A DNA stretch of 64,000 bases from Photobacterium alginatilyticum (GCF_009910675.1 NZ_RSEJ01000022.1:50824-114823); one strand, 5' to 3'. Numbered from the stretch's first letter, positions 17,055-24,868 are shown. A program made the numbers and translations. Notes: generated by a model not told the origin, from the sequence alone.

Positions 17055-17996
17055 CTATTCAACCTCCAATGGACAAAGTGCAATCCACTTCGATATCATA
17101 TGGTCTACAACTTCATCAATATCAGAATTAGAAATCGAATTCTTTACTTTATCTTCAGACACTAGTCTTTGTTTAAGCTGATCTCTAATTTTTTCAATTA
17201 ATTCAGTATGGGAGCCAAACCATGTACAACACAGTTCTTCTACCTCAGATTCATATTGGTTTATTATACCAGCCATTGCTTGATATATCTCTGGTATGGT
17301 AATTTCAATGTTTCTAATCAACTTATCACCAAATATAAATTTCTCTTTGGTAATCTCATTTAGTTTAGCATGCTTTATTTCACTGTAATTGCCATTATTA
17401 GTACATCTTACTCTGTTTTTTCGGTAAATATTATTAGAGTAATCGTCATGACTTTCAACCTTTTCAATTGTTTGACAATAAGATTCTGACAGTGATAATT
17501 TTTCACCTTTTAAACTTTGAATAGCAACAATATCTTCTAGATAATCGTCAATTGTATGAATTAATACTTTGAAATCTGGAGATATAAACTCTAGGTTTTC
17601 CTCTCTAACTTCTTTTTCCTTTTTAAGAAGATGCTTAAGGATCTCATTTTTTTGATAATTGGGCGTTATAAATATCCACTGCCTTATTAAATCATCTTTA
17701 TTAGTTCCGATTCTATCCAGCAACTCTTTTTTATATTCAGATAGCTTGTTTAGATCTTTTGTGATTTTGTTGACTTGCTTTTGATACAGTTCATTAGCCG
17801 AATAGAGTTTACTTGGACAATAACACTGTATAGCAATACCTTCCCCTCTAACATACCCTTCAATTCCCCAATCGCCTGGAGAAGCTACCATCTCTTGGTA
17901 TGTGGTATATCTTCTTTTGTAGACCTGCTGACAGAGTTCTTCCCAAGAATCCCCGTCAATGTTGCCAATCTTGGTCTCTATCATGCTAATACTCAT
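17055..17996 (-). CDS. ABC-three-component-like effector, possible nuclease
   Basis: A 313-residue protein if the ATG at 17996 is used (MSISMIETKIGNIDGDSWEELCQQVYKRRY); ATG 17984 is an equal alternative, and neither has a clear ribosome site. The N-terminal 60 residues contain GDWGIEGYVRGEGIAIQCYCP. That resembles the Asp...(Glu/Gln)-x-(Lys) core of restriction-endonuclease-like folds, but the last position is Tyr instead of Lys, so catalysis is uncertain. The remainder is helical and charged (KQVNKITKDLNKLSEYKKELLDRIG) with a WIFITPNY strand. As first gene of the operon it is the most likely effector. The LexA-type box at 18169-18188 lies about 170 bp upstream. Confidence 0.65.
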   Translation of the reverse strand: MSISMIETKIGNIDGDSWEELCQQVYKRRYTTYQEMVASPGDWGIEGYVRGEGIAIQCYCPSKLYSANELYQKQVNKITKDLNKLSEYKKELLDRIGTNKDDLIRQWIFITPNYQKNEILKHLLKKEKEVREENLEFISPDFKVLIHTIDDYLEDIVAIQSLKGEKLSLSESYCQTIEKVESHDDYSNNIYRKNRVRCTNNGNYSEIKHAKLNEITKEKFIFGDKLIRNIEITIPEIYQAMAGIINQYESEVEELCCTWFGSHTELIEKIRDQLKQRLVSEDKVKNSISNSDIDEVVDHMISKWIALCPLEVE

Positions 17997-18163
17997 TAAG
18001 ACACATATATAGAGACCATCATAACTGTAATGATTAATCTGGTTAATATGAAATAAAGTCGATATAAAGCAAATACTTCCGATTGAGAACATCATCACAT
18101 AAATACTACCTAGCCCTAAGCTATACAGTTACGAATTGATTGAACGCTACAAAGCAACAATAG

Positions 18164-18193
18164 CAAATTACTGTATATAAATACAGTAATTTG
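18164..18193 (-). promoter_or_regulatory. LexA (SOS) box upstream of the three-gene operon
   Basis: A perfect 13-bp inverted repeat with a 4-bp centre (CAAATTACTGTAT, ATAA, then its complement). Its core at 18169-18188, TACTGTATATAAATACAGTA, differs from the classical E. coli LexA consensus at only one central position. It sits in the 306-bp gap (17997-18302) between the Q-like gene and the ABC-3C-like operon. The leftward operon or the late transcript would thus be repressed by LexA and induced by DNA damage, together with prophage induction. No other gene is visible in this gap. Confidence 0.8.
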
Positions 18194-18302
18194 CCGTTAT
18201 TAAAATTCCACGAGTATAAATATTGAGATAACTTAAGTTCAGGCCTCTACCGAAATAACCTGAAGAAAACTGCCCTTCAATAATACGGGGCTTTACCCTC
18301 CC

Positions 18303-18893
18303 CTAAGCCACCTCCAACACCTCAGCTTCTTCCCGCTCCACCCTGCCCTGCAGTGCTAACACCGCGGCCGTTCTCTGCCCTACCAGCCATTCAACCAGCT
18401 TCTCTAATACTGTTGAGTACCGCTTGAAGCGTGAGTAGGTGATCGGTAGTTTCTGGCAGAAGAGTGCGAAGCGGGTTTCTGTTGTCCACTCTATGCGGCC
18501 TTCTTTGCAGCATGGGCACTTGCGGGTGACGCGATGCTTGTTGGTTACCCTCCCCGCCCCATTACACTCGGGGCAGAGTTGGCCGAGTTGTTGGGTGGCT
18601 TCTGCCATGGCGGTTAGGCACAGGGCTTCGATGGCTTTGGGTGGGTAGACGCCGCGCCATTTTTGCATGGCTTTGGCGGCTTCTAACCAGGTTAGTTGGT
18701 ATAGCTCTCTGGCTGAATCCCTGTCGGATAGGCACTCTACAAACAGGATGTGGAAGCCAACCGGTGACTCCTTCCATGAAATGCCTACTACTGCCAGCTG
18801 CTCGTCGAGGCTGAGCAAAGCTTTACCGCCAGTTCGGGGGCCGTAGGTGATCCCCTTCATTCCGAATTTACCTAGCAACTTTTCAATTTTCAT
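18303..18893 (-). CDS. Phage late antitermination protein Q-like
   Basis: A 196-residue protein with a central zinc module CPECNGAGRVTNKHRVTRKCPCCKEG (about residues 108-133) and a C-terminal DNA-binding-like region (LPITYSRFKRYSTVLEKLVEWLVGQR). This zinc-finger plus basic C-terminal layout is that of the lambdoid Q / antiterm family. It would modify RNA polymerase at the late promoter so that it reads through terminators into lysis, head and tail genes. It is the last early gene, with a 4-bp gap to the upstream gene, and the cargo block follows it. Cargo in that position (as with stx in other lambdoid phages) is commonly under Q control. Confidence 0.8.
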   Translation of the reverse strand: MKIEKLLGKFGMKGITYGPRTGGKALLSLDEQLAVVGISWKESPVGFHILFVECLSDRDSARELYQLTWLEAAKAMQKWRGVYPPKAIEALCLTAMAEATQQLGQLCPECNGAGRVTNKHRVTRKCPCCKEGRIEWTTETRFALFCQKLPITYSRFKRYSTVLEKLVEWLVGQRTAAVLALQGRVEREEAEVLEVA

Positions 18894-18897
18894 CTTC

Positions 18898-19227
18898 TTA
18901 TGCCGCCTCTTCGAGCGTTGGTACCATGCTGGCTGGAACCAGTCGGTAATAATGAACCAATTTGCTGTTTACTGATTTACACATCCGCTGTTTCACTAAG
19001 CCGGTGTTGCTTGGCTTCACTTCCCGCAAGCGAGCGCTGATGGCGGTTTGTGTATCGAAGCAATCAAATTTGCTTTGGATCTGCTGTTCCAAATCCCTGA
19101 GTGTGGACCACTCAAGCCCTAGCGCTGAAGAAACTACCCGGTTAAATTGCGTATCAGCACTGAGCGTTAATCGCTTCTGAGTTTTCAGGCCTGCAACAGC
19201 CTGGTCGAATTCTTGTTGTGTGTTCAT
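18898..19227 (-). CDS. Phage protein of unknown function
   Basis: A 109-residue soluble protein overlapping the methyltransferase gene by 4 bp (ATGA). The sequence LSADTQFNRVVSSALGLEWSTLRDLEQQIQSKFDCFDTQTAISARLREVK suggests a helix-turn-helix fold, as in small nin-region proteins placed before Q. The motif TQTAISARLREVKPSNTGLVKQR resembles the winged-helix wing area. I do not recognise the family. Confidence 0.6.
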   Translation of the reverse strand: MNTQQEFDQAVAGLKTQKRLTLSADTQFNRVVSSALGLEWSTLRDLEQQIQSKFDCFDTQTAISARLREVKPSNTGLVKQRMCKSVNSKLVHYYRLVPASMVPTLEEAA

Positions 19228-19853
19228 GCGGCAAACTCCACTTTTTCACGAAAGTTGATCGTTAGCTCGTCCGAAATACCACGCTTAAAACGGATCCGCT
19301 GCGTCACAGGAAAATACCCCGGCGTAAACAGCACAAACACACTACCGAAGTTGACTCCTGTCTTCTTGGTTTCGCCGTCTGGCTCTACGAAGTTGTAGCG
19401 GCCATCGGGCTCATAAACGGCGGCGGCTTTGCCTTCGACATACTGCAGCCACCAACCGGTTAACGGTTCATAGGGCAACAACATCATGCCCGGGTTGCCT
19501 TTCTTGGCCTCGGCGACGGCCTTGGTGATGAACTCCGGCTTCTTGTCGAACGGCGGGTTGCACCACCAGTGCGGCGCCCAATCACATTGCAGGGCATCAA
19601 AGCCGACAATCTTGCTGTTAGGGTTGAACCGGAAGGTCTCGAGACCATGAAGGCCATAGTTCGACAGCCGATGACGGGAAAACCACTCCGGCGATACAAA
19701 GAACTCTGCACACTTTGTGGTTTCCGGCTCGGCGGCAACATCCAGTTCGAAAGGCCTGCCGTAAAGTGCCTGCGCATCCCAAAAACATTCCCACTGCGTA
19801 CCCCAGCGGTTCTTATCGCTTGCTGCCGTGTTGCTCTTGATTAATATCGGCAT
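19224..19853 (-). CDS. Phage DNA N6-adenine methyltransferase
   Basis: A 209-residue protein of the phage N6-adenine methyltransferase (Dam-type) family. The N-terminal region (RWGTQWECFWDAQALYGRPFELDVAAEPETTKC) is typical, and catalytic motif IV is visible as WWCNPPF (NPPF form). Later comes the conserved GKAAAVYEPDGRYNFV...GSVFVLFTPGYF block. It likely methylates phage DNA against host restriction or for GATC-linked control. The ATG at 19853 overlaps the stop of the DnaC-like gene (TGATG) and follows GGGAGGG. Confidence 0.88.
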   Translation of the reverse strand: MPILIKSNTAASDKNRWGTQWECFWDAQALYGRPFELDVAAEPETTKCAEFFVSPEWFSRHRLSNYGLHGLETFRFNPNSKIVGFDALQCDWAPHWWCNPPFDKKPEFITKAVAEAKKGNPGMMLLPYEPLTGWWLQYVEGKAAAVYEPDGRYNFVEPDGETKKTGVNFGSVFVLFTPGYFPVTQRIRFKRGISDELTINFREKVEFAA

Positions 19854-20584
19854 CACGCGGCCCTCCCTTTGCGACGGAAACTTTCCCAGTTGAACGTTAC
19901 CCACTTGCCGTCTTCCATGATGCGGTCGATGGCGGCGCGCCCGAGTGTTTTCACCAAGTCGTCGCTTTCGAGGTTGGTGATGATGCCTGTGGGGCGTTCT
20001 TGGGTGTAGCGTTCGTCGATGATGCGGTTAATCATCACCCGTTCGTTGTTGCTGTTGTGCTGAACGCCAAGCTCGTCGATAACCAGCAGTTCGACGCTGC
20101 TCAGGTAGCGGATGATTTCTGTTTCGCTGATCTCGGCATCCTTGCGGTAGGAGTCGCGGATCTTCAACATCAGCTCGGCGACGGTGATCACCACGACAGA
20201 CCGACGCAGCTGCAACAGCCCGTTGGCGATGGCGCAGGCCAGATGGTTTTTGCCAGTGCCCGAGGTTCCCGCGAAGATGAATCCCCCTGCAGATCGACGG
20301 TTGATGTAGTCATCCAGCAAGGTGCGAGACTCGGCATAAGCCAAACGCTGGCCTTCGTAGTGGGTGAAGTAGTTGTCGAACTTGCAGCCCTGATGACGCT
20401 TCTTGATACCCGAACGGCCAATGGCTTTTGCAGCAAGCACCTGACGATTTTCTTCGTCCAGCTGCCGGCGGTAATCCATCGATTCGCGTTCCCGAATCTC
20501 GGCCATTTGCTCAGCGGTATAGGGCTGAATGTGCTTCGGCATCGCAGTTGGCAAGGCCTTGGATAAACGATCCATGATGTTCAT
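19853..20584 (-). CDS. DnaC-like helicase loader ATPase
   Basis: A 243-residue AAA+ protein with Walker A AGTSGTGKNHLACAIANGLL (Asn in place of the usual Ser/Thr-flanking residue), Walker B VELLVIDELG, sensor region GIITNLESDDLVKTLGRAAIDRIMED and an N-terminal zinc-free helical part. It loads the replicative helicase onto the phage origin, in partnership with the O-like protein encoded upstream. The start at 20584 overlaps the preceding stop (TAATG) and has GGAGGG as ribosome site, so the long upstream extension of the frame is not used. Confidence 0.9.
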   Translation of the reverse strand: MNIMDRLSKALPTAMPKHIQPYTAEQMAEIRERESMDYRRQLDEENRQVLAAKAIGRSGIKKRHQGCKFDNYFTHYEGQRLAYAESRTLLDDYINRRSAGGFIFAGTSGTGKNHLACAIANGLLQLRRSVVVITVAELMLKIRDSYRKDAEISETEIIRYLSSVELLVIDELGVQHNSNNERVMINRIIDERYTQERPTGIITNLESDDLVKTLGRAAIDRIMEDGKWVTFNWESFRRKGRAA

Positions 20585-21333
20585 TAGTAACCCTCCGGTG
20601 GTCCGTAGTTGCCATTGCTGGCACCCATTCGCATGGTGGCTGAGGTTGATTTGCTGCTGCGCTCGTTGGCCCACTTGTTGGCGTTGCGCATGCCGTTTCG
20701 CCAGGCAGCAATCCAGTCGGTGTATTTCGATCCCCGGGCTATCATGGCGTCGGCCCATTGGTTCGTTGCCTCGTGAACGTCCAGCGTGAAACCCTGCTGG
20801 GCATACCACTGGTTCATTTCAGCTGTCACCGAGAAGCCTGCAGGCAGGAGCGTTTTGGATCGCTTGCGTGTTGGCTTGGCAGATGACTTTCCAGAATCAC
20901 CCGACTGGGGGACTATAGGGGGATCTTTAATATCTGACGGATCTAATGATGGTTTGGGGTCAGCCTCCGGCCTACCCTTTAACGAATTCTGGCCTAGGTC
21001 AGATTTCGCCCTAGGGCAATTTTCGACGGAGGCAGATTCGCTATCATGTAGCTTTCTTACATCGATCCAATACATGTTGGTGTCGTTGGTTATCTCTCCG
21101 GAAGCCGTCGTTTTCTTGCGTAATTCCTTCCTGACGAAGCCATCCTTACACAAGTTCGCCAGTTGAGATTTAACCGTACTGAGAGAGATACCGCACTTCT
21201 TCGCAATACGATCCAAACTAGGCCAGCAGTACCCTTCGTCGTTCGCAAAGTCAGCCAGACAGAGCATGATTAGCTTGGTGTTTCCCTTGAGGTTGTCGGC
21301 ATCCCATACCGCCGACATCACTTTCACGCTCAT
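20584..21333 (-). CDS. Replication initiation protein (O-like), HTH domain
   Basis: A 249-residue protein. The N-terminal 75 residues form a helix-turn-helix (KLIMLCLADFANDEGYCWPSLDRIAKKCGISLSTVKSQLANLCKDGFVRKE), as in lambda O-like and other phage initiators. A Pro/Ser-rich linker follows (residues 105-165), and a C-terminal DnaT-like region (GFSVTAEMNQWYAQQGFTLDVHEATNQWADAMIARGSKYTDWIAAWRNGMRNA) likely contacts the loader/helicase. The origin is usually inside the linker coding region. The gene is followed directly by the DnaC-like gene. Confidence 0.82.
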   Translation of the reverse strand: MSVKVMSAVWDADNLKGNTKLIMLCLADFANDEGYCWPSLDRIAKKCGISLSTVKSQLANLCKDGFVRKELRKKTTASGEITNDTNMYWIDVRKLHDSESASVENCPRAKSDLGQNSLKGRPEADPKPSLDPSDIKDPPIVPQSGDSGKSSAKPTRKRSKTLLPAGFSVTAEMNQWYAQQGFTLDVHEATNQWADAMIARGSKYTDWIAAWRNGMRNANKWANERSSKSTSATMRMGASNGNYGPPEGY

Positions 21334-21383
21334 AGTGGCTGGCCTCTGTTGATAATTAGATAAAGACTCATTGCACGAAATCC

Positions 21384-21929
21384 TTAAGCGGTTTTACCCG
21401 CCATCAAGTTCTCTAAATATCCCAGTAGAGGTTTGTGAGAGCCCTCGCTCTCCTGCACTTCTTTGTAAGCGGCTCGGAGTTGGTCTAGCGTGGCGTTCTC
21501 GGGCAGCATCAACAGCGTGGTCAGCGCTTCTGATGATTCCTTGGTGAATTGAGCCAGCAGGCGATCACGGCCCGAGGCGGTGTTGTTATCCCCTATCGCT
21601 GCCACGGAAAATCCGAGGGGATTGAGGAAGGTATTGAGCGCATCACAGGCACGTTGTTTAGGCATTGCCACCAAAATTGCAGGCAGCAGATCCATGATGT
21701 TGGCCTTGGCCTCGGCGGAAACCCGTTCGTTGTAGCGCCAGAAGTTTTGAGAATTGTTGGCATCATCCGCCCCGGGGACTTTGAGAACCGGCTTTTTTGG
21801 CGCGTCCGGTTCATGGAGCAGATTCATTTTGTAGTAAAAACTGGCGACTTTATTGGCGATGAATTCCTTTGACACTTCACACCGCCAACTTTCAACAGCG
21901 TTACGCATAACGCTTTTAAGACTTAGCAT
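21384..21929 (-). CDS. YdaT-like phage regulator (CII position)
   Basis: A 181-residue protein following the YdaS/Cro-like gene. Its middle part (SQNFWRYNERVSAEAKANIMDLLPAILVAMPKQRACDALNTFL) resembles E. coli Rac-prophage YdaT (FRWVEKDTPDAVEKIQALLPAIEKSMP). YdaT-type proteins occupy the slot of lambda CII and are DNA-binding regulators that become toxic when overproduced. This link is from sequence memory and position, not from a search. Confidence 0.6.
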   Translation of the reverse strand: MLSLKSVMRNAVESWRCEVSKEFIANKVASFYYKMNLLHEPDAPKKPVLKVPGADDANNSQNFWRYNERVSAEAKANIMDLLPAILVAMPKQRACDALNTFLNPLGFSVAAIGDNNTASGRDRLLAQFTKESSEALTTLLMLPENATLDQLRAAYKEVQESEGSHKPLLGYLENLMAGKTA

Positions 21930-22000
21930 GGTTGTATCCTTACTGTTGGTTTAACTGATTGTTTGTAATCACCTTTAATCAAATGGTTGGCTTATGATTA

Positions 22001-22186
22001 CTAAGCTGCTTTTGTATATAGGCTACTGTCATACTTGAGCTTTCCATTAGTTAGGTGTTCAAGCCTTAGAGCTTGTTTTTCAGGGATGACATCTCCCCAT
22101 TGGGAAATTGATCCCGATGAAATACCAAGAGCTTCAGCAATGTTGACTCGTTTTTTAAAGTGATTGATCACATCTGACTTACGCAT
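22001..22186 (-). CDS. YdaS/Cro-like transcriptional regulator
   Basis: A 61-residue single-HTH protein (MRKSDVINHFKKRVNIAEALGISSGSISQWGDVIPEKQALRLEHLTNGKLKYD), matching the YdaS/Cro-like group of lambdoid prophages. It is divergent from the CI-like repressor gene, with shared operators between them. It would act as Cro: the first leftward early product, lowering CI synthesis and committing to lysis. Confidence 0.85.
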   Translation of the reverse strand: MRKSDVINHFKKRVNIAEALGISSGSISQWGDVIPEKQALRLEHLTNGKLKYDSSLYTKAA

Positions 22187-22198
22187 AAACCACCTTTT

Positions 22199-22258
22199 CT
22201 TAGAAAACTAAGATTCTAAACTTAGGAAACTAAGGCGGTCAAGGTTTAGAATACTTAA
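22199..22258. promoter_or_regulatory. CI/Cro operator region with divergent promoters
   Basis: Two perfect copies of CTTAG-N4-CTAAG lie at 22199-22212 and 22221-22234; a degenerate third copy (TTTAGAATACTTAA) lies at 22245-22258. On the minus strand TTGACC (22237-22242) and TAGAAT (22213-22218), 18 bp apart, form the promoter of the YdaS gene with the second operator inside its spacer. On the plus strand TAGAAT at 22247-22252 would start RNA at or next to the CI ATG (22262), which has no ribosome site, suggesting a leaderless cI message as in lambda PRM. Confidence 0.82.
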
Positions 22259-22261
22259 ATT

Positions 22262-22900
22262 ATGGATATTGCAGATCGCATCAAAGAACGCATGAAAGCC
22301 TTAGGGCTAAAAGGCGTAGATATTAGCAAGGCTACTGGAGTCTCTAGTGGTGGCGTCAGCCAATGGGTAAATGGCATGACACGTCCGCGAGGAGAAAAGC
22401 TTATTGCTCTAGCTAAGGCATTAGAGTGTCAACCTGACTGGCTTCTTTTTGGTGAAGATAAACCAACACAAAAGACAGCGACTTCTAATGTTACATATGG
22501 ACCAGAAATTAAGGGGTATTATCCGTTAATTAGCTGGGTTCAAGCTGGAGCTTGGAGTACGATTGAAGAAATCAGCATAGCTGAGGCCTCTCGCTTCCCT
22601 TGCCCCGTAAAATGCAGTGATGATAGCTTTGTTCTTAAGGTACAAGGCATTAGCATGGAGCCCATTTTCCGTGATGGAGACCTAATCTTCGTTGACCCTC
22701 AGGTTGAATGGAGACATGGCTCATACATCGTTGCCCGTTTAGACGACAAAAATGAAGCAACTTTCAAACAGCTGATTATCGAAGGTGGCCAAAAATTCTT
22801 AAAGCCAGCTAATCCCAATTGGCCTGAACAAATTATCCCAATCAACGGCAACTGCACCATCGTTGGCGTTGTTGTGTTTTCTGGTAGATCCTTTAACTAA
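22262..22900 (+). CDS. CI-like phage repressor with S24 autocleavage domain
   Basis: A 212-residue LexA/CI-type repressor. An XRE helix-turn-helix covers residues 5-60 (IKERMKALGLKGVDISKATGVSSGGVSQWVNGMTRP). The Ala-Gly cleavage site is in WVQAGAWS, the catalytic Ser in VQGISMEP, and the catalytic Lys in the ARLDDKNEATFKQL block. RecA-stimulated self-cleavage would inactivate it during the SOS response, so this prophage should be DNA-damage inducible. It has no Shine-Dalgarno and is likely read from a leaderless message. Confidence 0.94.
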   Translation: MDIADRIKERMKALGLKGVDISKATGVSSGGVSQWVNGMTRPRGEKLIALAKALECQPDWLLFGEDKPTQKTATSNVTYGPEIKGYYPLISWVQAGAWSTIEEISIAEASRFPCPVKCSDDSFVLKVQGISMEPIFRDGDLIFVDPQVEWRHGSYIVARLDDKNEATFKQLIIEGGQKFLKPANPNWPEQIIPINGNCTIVGVVVFSGRSFN

Positions 22901-22932
22901 ACAATCTACCCTCACACTCCTCCCTCATCCTT

Positions 22933-22957
22933 TAAAACCGCTTTGTGCGGTTTTTTT
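22933..22957 (+). terminator. Terminator after the CI-like gene
   Basis: AAAACCGC-TTTG-TGCGGTTTTTTT is a short GC stem with a seven-T tail, placed 33 bp after the repressor stop. Confidence 0.88.
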
Positions 22958-22969
22958 ACGCTTAAAATT

Positions 22970-23019
22970 CTTAGAAAACTAAAACAAATTCTTGACAGTT
23001 AATCTTAGATAACTAAGAT
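22970..23019 (+). promoter_or_regulatory. CI-controlled rightward early promoter
   Basis: Two further copies of the CI operator are present: CTTAGAAAACTAAA (22970-22983, one mismatch) and a perfect CTTAGATAACTAAG (23004-23017). TTGACA at 22992-22997 and TAAGAT at 23014-23019, 16 bp apart, form a strong promoter with the perfect operator across the spacer and -10. The rightward operon 23059-25885 is thus silenced in the lysogen and turned on at induction, like a lambda PL. Confidence 0.85.
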
Positions 23020-23058
23020 TGATAGCGATTAAACATTAAAGTTTACTAAGGAATGACC

Positions 23059-23751
23059 ATGAAAGAACTCAATGACATCGTCACAACCAAGCTCGCCACC
23101 ATGATAGACGACGGTTCTATCGAGAAGATGATTGAAGGCCAGCTGGAAAAACTGATGCAATCTACCATCAAATCAGCGATGGAAAGCTACAGTGATTTTG
23201 GTAAATCACTCACCCGAACCATCGAAATGTCTATCGGGACTTCACTCAACCAAGTTTCGTTTCCTGAGTACAACCACTTCGTCGCCCAGTTGGTACAAGA
23301 AAAATACGGCCAGGCATTGGATCAGCAGGCAGCCCCACTTCTTGAAGAGTTATTGAAAAATGAACTTAGCCCAGTTCCGGAAGAGCTTGATGCTCAAGAA
23401 ATGTTGGAAGAAGTTAAACGCTGCTGGAAAGAATCAGCGCACGAAGCCCACGCCTATGAAATCGAAATTGACTGGGATGAACACGGTGAAGACACCATCT
23501 TCATGACATTAAAACACCCGGAATTTGAGTCCGATAATATCAAAGTCACCTTTTACAACTTCCGAGAAACCGATGGTAATTTCCACATCGGCTATATCAG
23601 CGAATCTGACAATCGGATCAGCGGCAGCATTTCCGGAGCCACTCACGCAATGGGCCTAGCCGGATACTTCTACAAACTCTACTGCCGAAAAACCAAGATC
23701 TCCGGCCTGCAAAATATCTACGGCGACAACATTGAAGTTTGTGATTATTAA
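23059..23751 (+). CDS. Phage early protein of unknown function
   Basis: A 230-residue protein, first gene of the CI-controlled rightward operon. The first ATG at 23053 abuts the AAGGA ribosome site, so the ATG at 23059 (spacing 6) is preferred. The N-terminal 115 residues are helical and coiled-coil-like (DGSIEKMIEGQLEKLMQSTIKSAMESYSDF); the C-terminal part is beta-rich and acidic (EIEIDWDEHGEDTIFMTLKHPEFESDNIKVTFYNF). I do not recognise a family. Its strong regulated promoter suggests an early take-over or anti-host function. Confidence 0.75.
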   Translation: MKELNDIVTTKLATMIDDGSIEKMIEGQLEKLMQSTIKSAMESYSDFGKSLTRTIEMSIGTSLNQVSFPEYNHFVAQLVQEKYGQALDQQAAPLLEELLKNELSPVPEELDAQEMLEEVKRCWKESAHEAHAYEIEIDWDEHGEDTIFMTLKHPEFESDNIKVTFYNFRETDGNFHIGYISESDNRISGSISGATHAMGLAGYFYKLYCRKTKISGLQNIYGDNIEVCDY

Positions 23752-23788
23752 ATCCTGATTCACCGAGGCTGAAATAAGGACATAAAAA

Positions 23789-23980
23789 ATGGCTGACTAT
23801 ATTCAGATGCTCATCCCCGAAGGACGTCCGGATGGTGCAACTCATTACAACCCGCGCTATTCACTCTGCTGGGAAAAGAAACATGAAGGTACGAATAAAG
23901 TACTTGTATTCGACCATGTCAAAAAGAATTGGGGCTTCCCGATTAACCGCGCAGGCGGATATCCGATTCATAGAAGTTAA
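23789..23980 (+). CDS. Small phage protein, unknown
   Basis: A 63-residue protein (MADYIQMLIPEGRPDGATHYNPRY...), ribosome site AAGGA upstream. Aromatic and charged residues alternate; there is no membrane segment. The stop codon is immediately followed by the first copy of the 101-bp direct repeat. Function unknown. Confidence 0.65.
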   Translation: MADYIQMLIPEGRPDGATHYNPRYSLCWEKKHEGTNKVLVFDHVKKNWGFPINRAGGYPIHRS

Positions 23981-24081
23981 AAAAGAAAACCCCGTCCGGT
24001 GACCAAACCAAACGGGGCATCTCGTGCAATGAGTCCTCATCGAGGCTCGAATAAAGAATAACGCAGGGCTGACCACCCTGC
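23981..24081 (+). repeat. 101-bp direct repeat, copy 1
   Basis: Identical to 24470-24570 except for one base (C at 24075, G at 24564). It contains a CCCCGT...ACGGGG hairpin (23989-24016), the word CGTGCAATGAGTC and GCAGGGCTGACC near its end. It fills the space between the stop of one small gene and the leader of the next. Confidence 0.95.
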
Positions 24082-24105
24082 TCACTTAGAAGGATTTAAG
24101 CGGCT

Positions 24106-24471
24106 ATGAAAAGTAATAAGCAAGTCAAACAGATGATAACTGACGTTACTCTGCAAGGACGTAAGGCGATTTGGTTTGGAGAAGAAAGCGAAATATTTGC
24201 AGCCAAAAACCTTGAACAGCTAGAAAACGAATTTGGCGAGAAGGAAGAATTTCCAGACGCATACGGCAACGTTGTTTCCGCGGATTGGCGGTTTTGGTGG
24301 AAACCTTGTTTGTGTGAGAAGGATTATAAAAACGGTAAATACATTACTCACGGCCAACCAGCCTATAACCGCCAAGGCGAACTGACAGTAGCGTTTGAAT
24401 ACCTGCCATTAATTTGCGGTGTTTATGGAAATACTAATGACGTCGCTCAGGTTTCTTCTTCATACACCTAA
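24106..24471 (+). CDS. Small phage protein, unknown
   Basis: A 121-residue protein with many Trp and other aromatics (RKAIWFGEESEIFAAK, VVSADWRFWWKPCLCEKDYKNGKYITHGQPAYNRQGELTVAFEYLPLICGVYG). It sits between the two 101-bp repeats; its stop overlaps the first two bases of copy 2. AGAAGGA precedes the start. No family recognised. The flanking repeats suggest it was inserted by, or could be lost through, recombination between them. Confidence 0.65.
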   Translation: MKSNKQVKQMITDVTLQGRKAIWFGEESEIFAAKNLEQLENEFGEKEEFPDAYGNVVSADWRFWWKPCLCEKDYKNGKYITHGQPAYNRQGELTVAFEYLPLICGVYGNTNDVAQVSSSYT

Positions 24472-24570
24472 AAGAAAACCCCGTCCGGTGACCAAACCAA
24501 ACGGGGCATCTCGTGCAATGAGTCCTCATCGAGGCTCGAATAAAGAATAACGCAGGGCTGACCAGCCTGC
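24470..24570 (+). repeat. 101-bp direct repeat, copy 2
   Basis: Second copy of the repeat at 23981-24081, offset by 489 bp, one mismatch. The hairpin, the CGTGCAATGAGTC word and the 3' GCAGGGCTGACC word are kept. The word CGTGCAATGAG also recurs at the start codon of the next gene (24611-24621) and, on the minus strand, upstream of the O-like gene near 21366-21378. Confidence 0.95.
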
Positions 24571-24616
24571 AAGATCAAACCCTGAATACAAACATTCACC
24601 TAAAGGAAATCGTGCA

Positions 24617-24868
24617 ATGAGACATCCAGTGAATAACAGCATTGAGGCATTCATCGTAAAGAACATTGATAAAAAACTCCAAGAAGAGGGTTATCCGCCA
24701 GAGGAAATAGATCGCGGTATTAATGAGGCTTTACGTTTCTACCGAAATACAGCTTCGTTTGCCAAAGGCAAAGTATTCGATAGCTGTTTAACTAAAGCTC
24801 GCCATTTAATTAAGCCCAATAAGAAAGCCGCTTCCCGAAGTAAGAAATCTAAGAAGGCAGCGGCATGA
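24617..24868 (+). CDS. Small phage protein with basic tail, unknown
   Basis: An 83-residue helical protein ending in a Lys/Ser/Ala-rich tail (NKKAASRSKKSKKAAA), which suggests nucleic acid contact. AAAGGAAA precedes the ATG at 24617. It overlaps the next gene by 4 bp (ATGA). Function unknown. Confidence 0.65.
   Translation: MRHPVNNSIEAFIVKNIDKKLQEEGYPPEEIDRGINEALRFYRNTASFAKGKVFDSCLTKARHLIKPNKKAASRSKKSKKAAA

Noticed and set aside
20000..20566. 188-codon plus-strand frame opposite the DnaC-like gene
   Set aside because: Antisense shadow of a gene with clear AAA+ motifs; no initiation signals.
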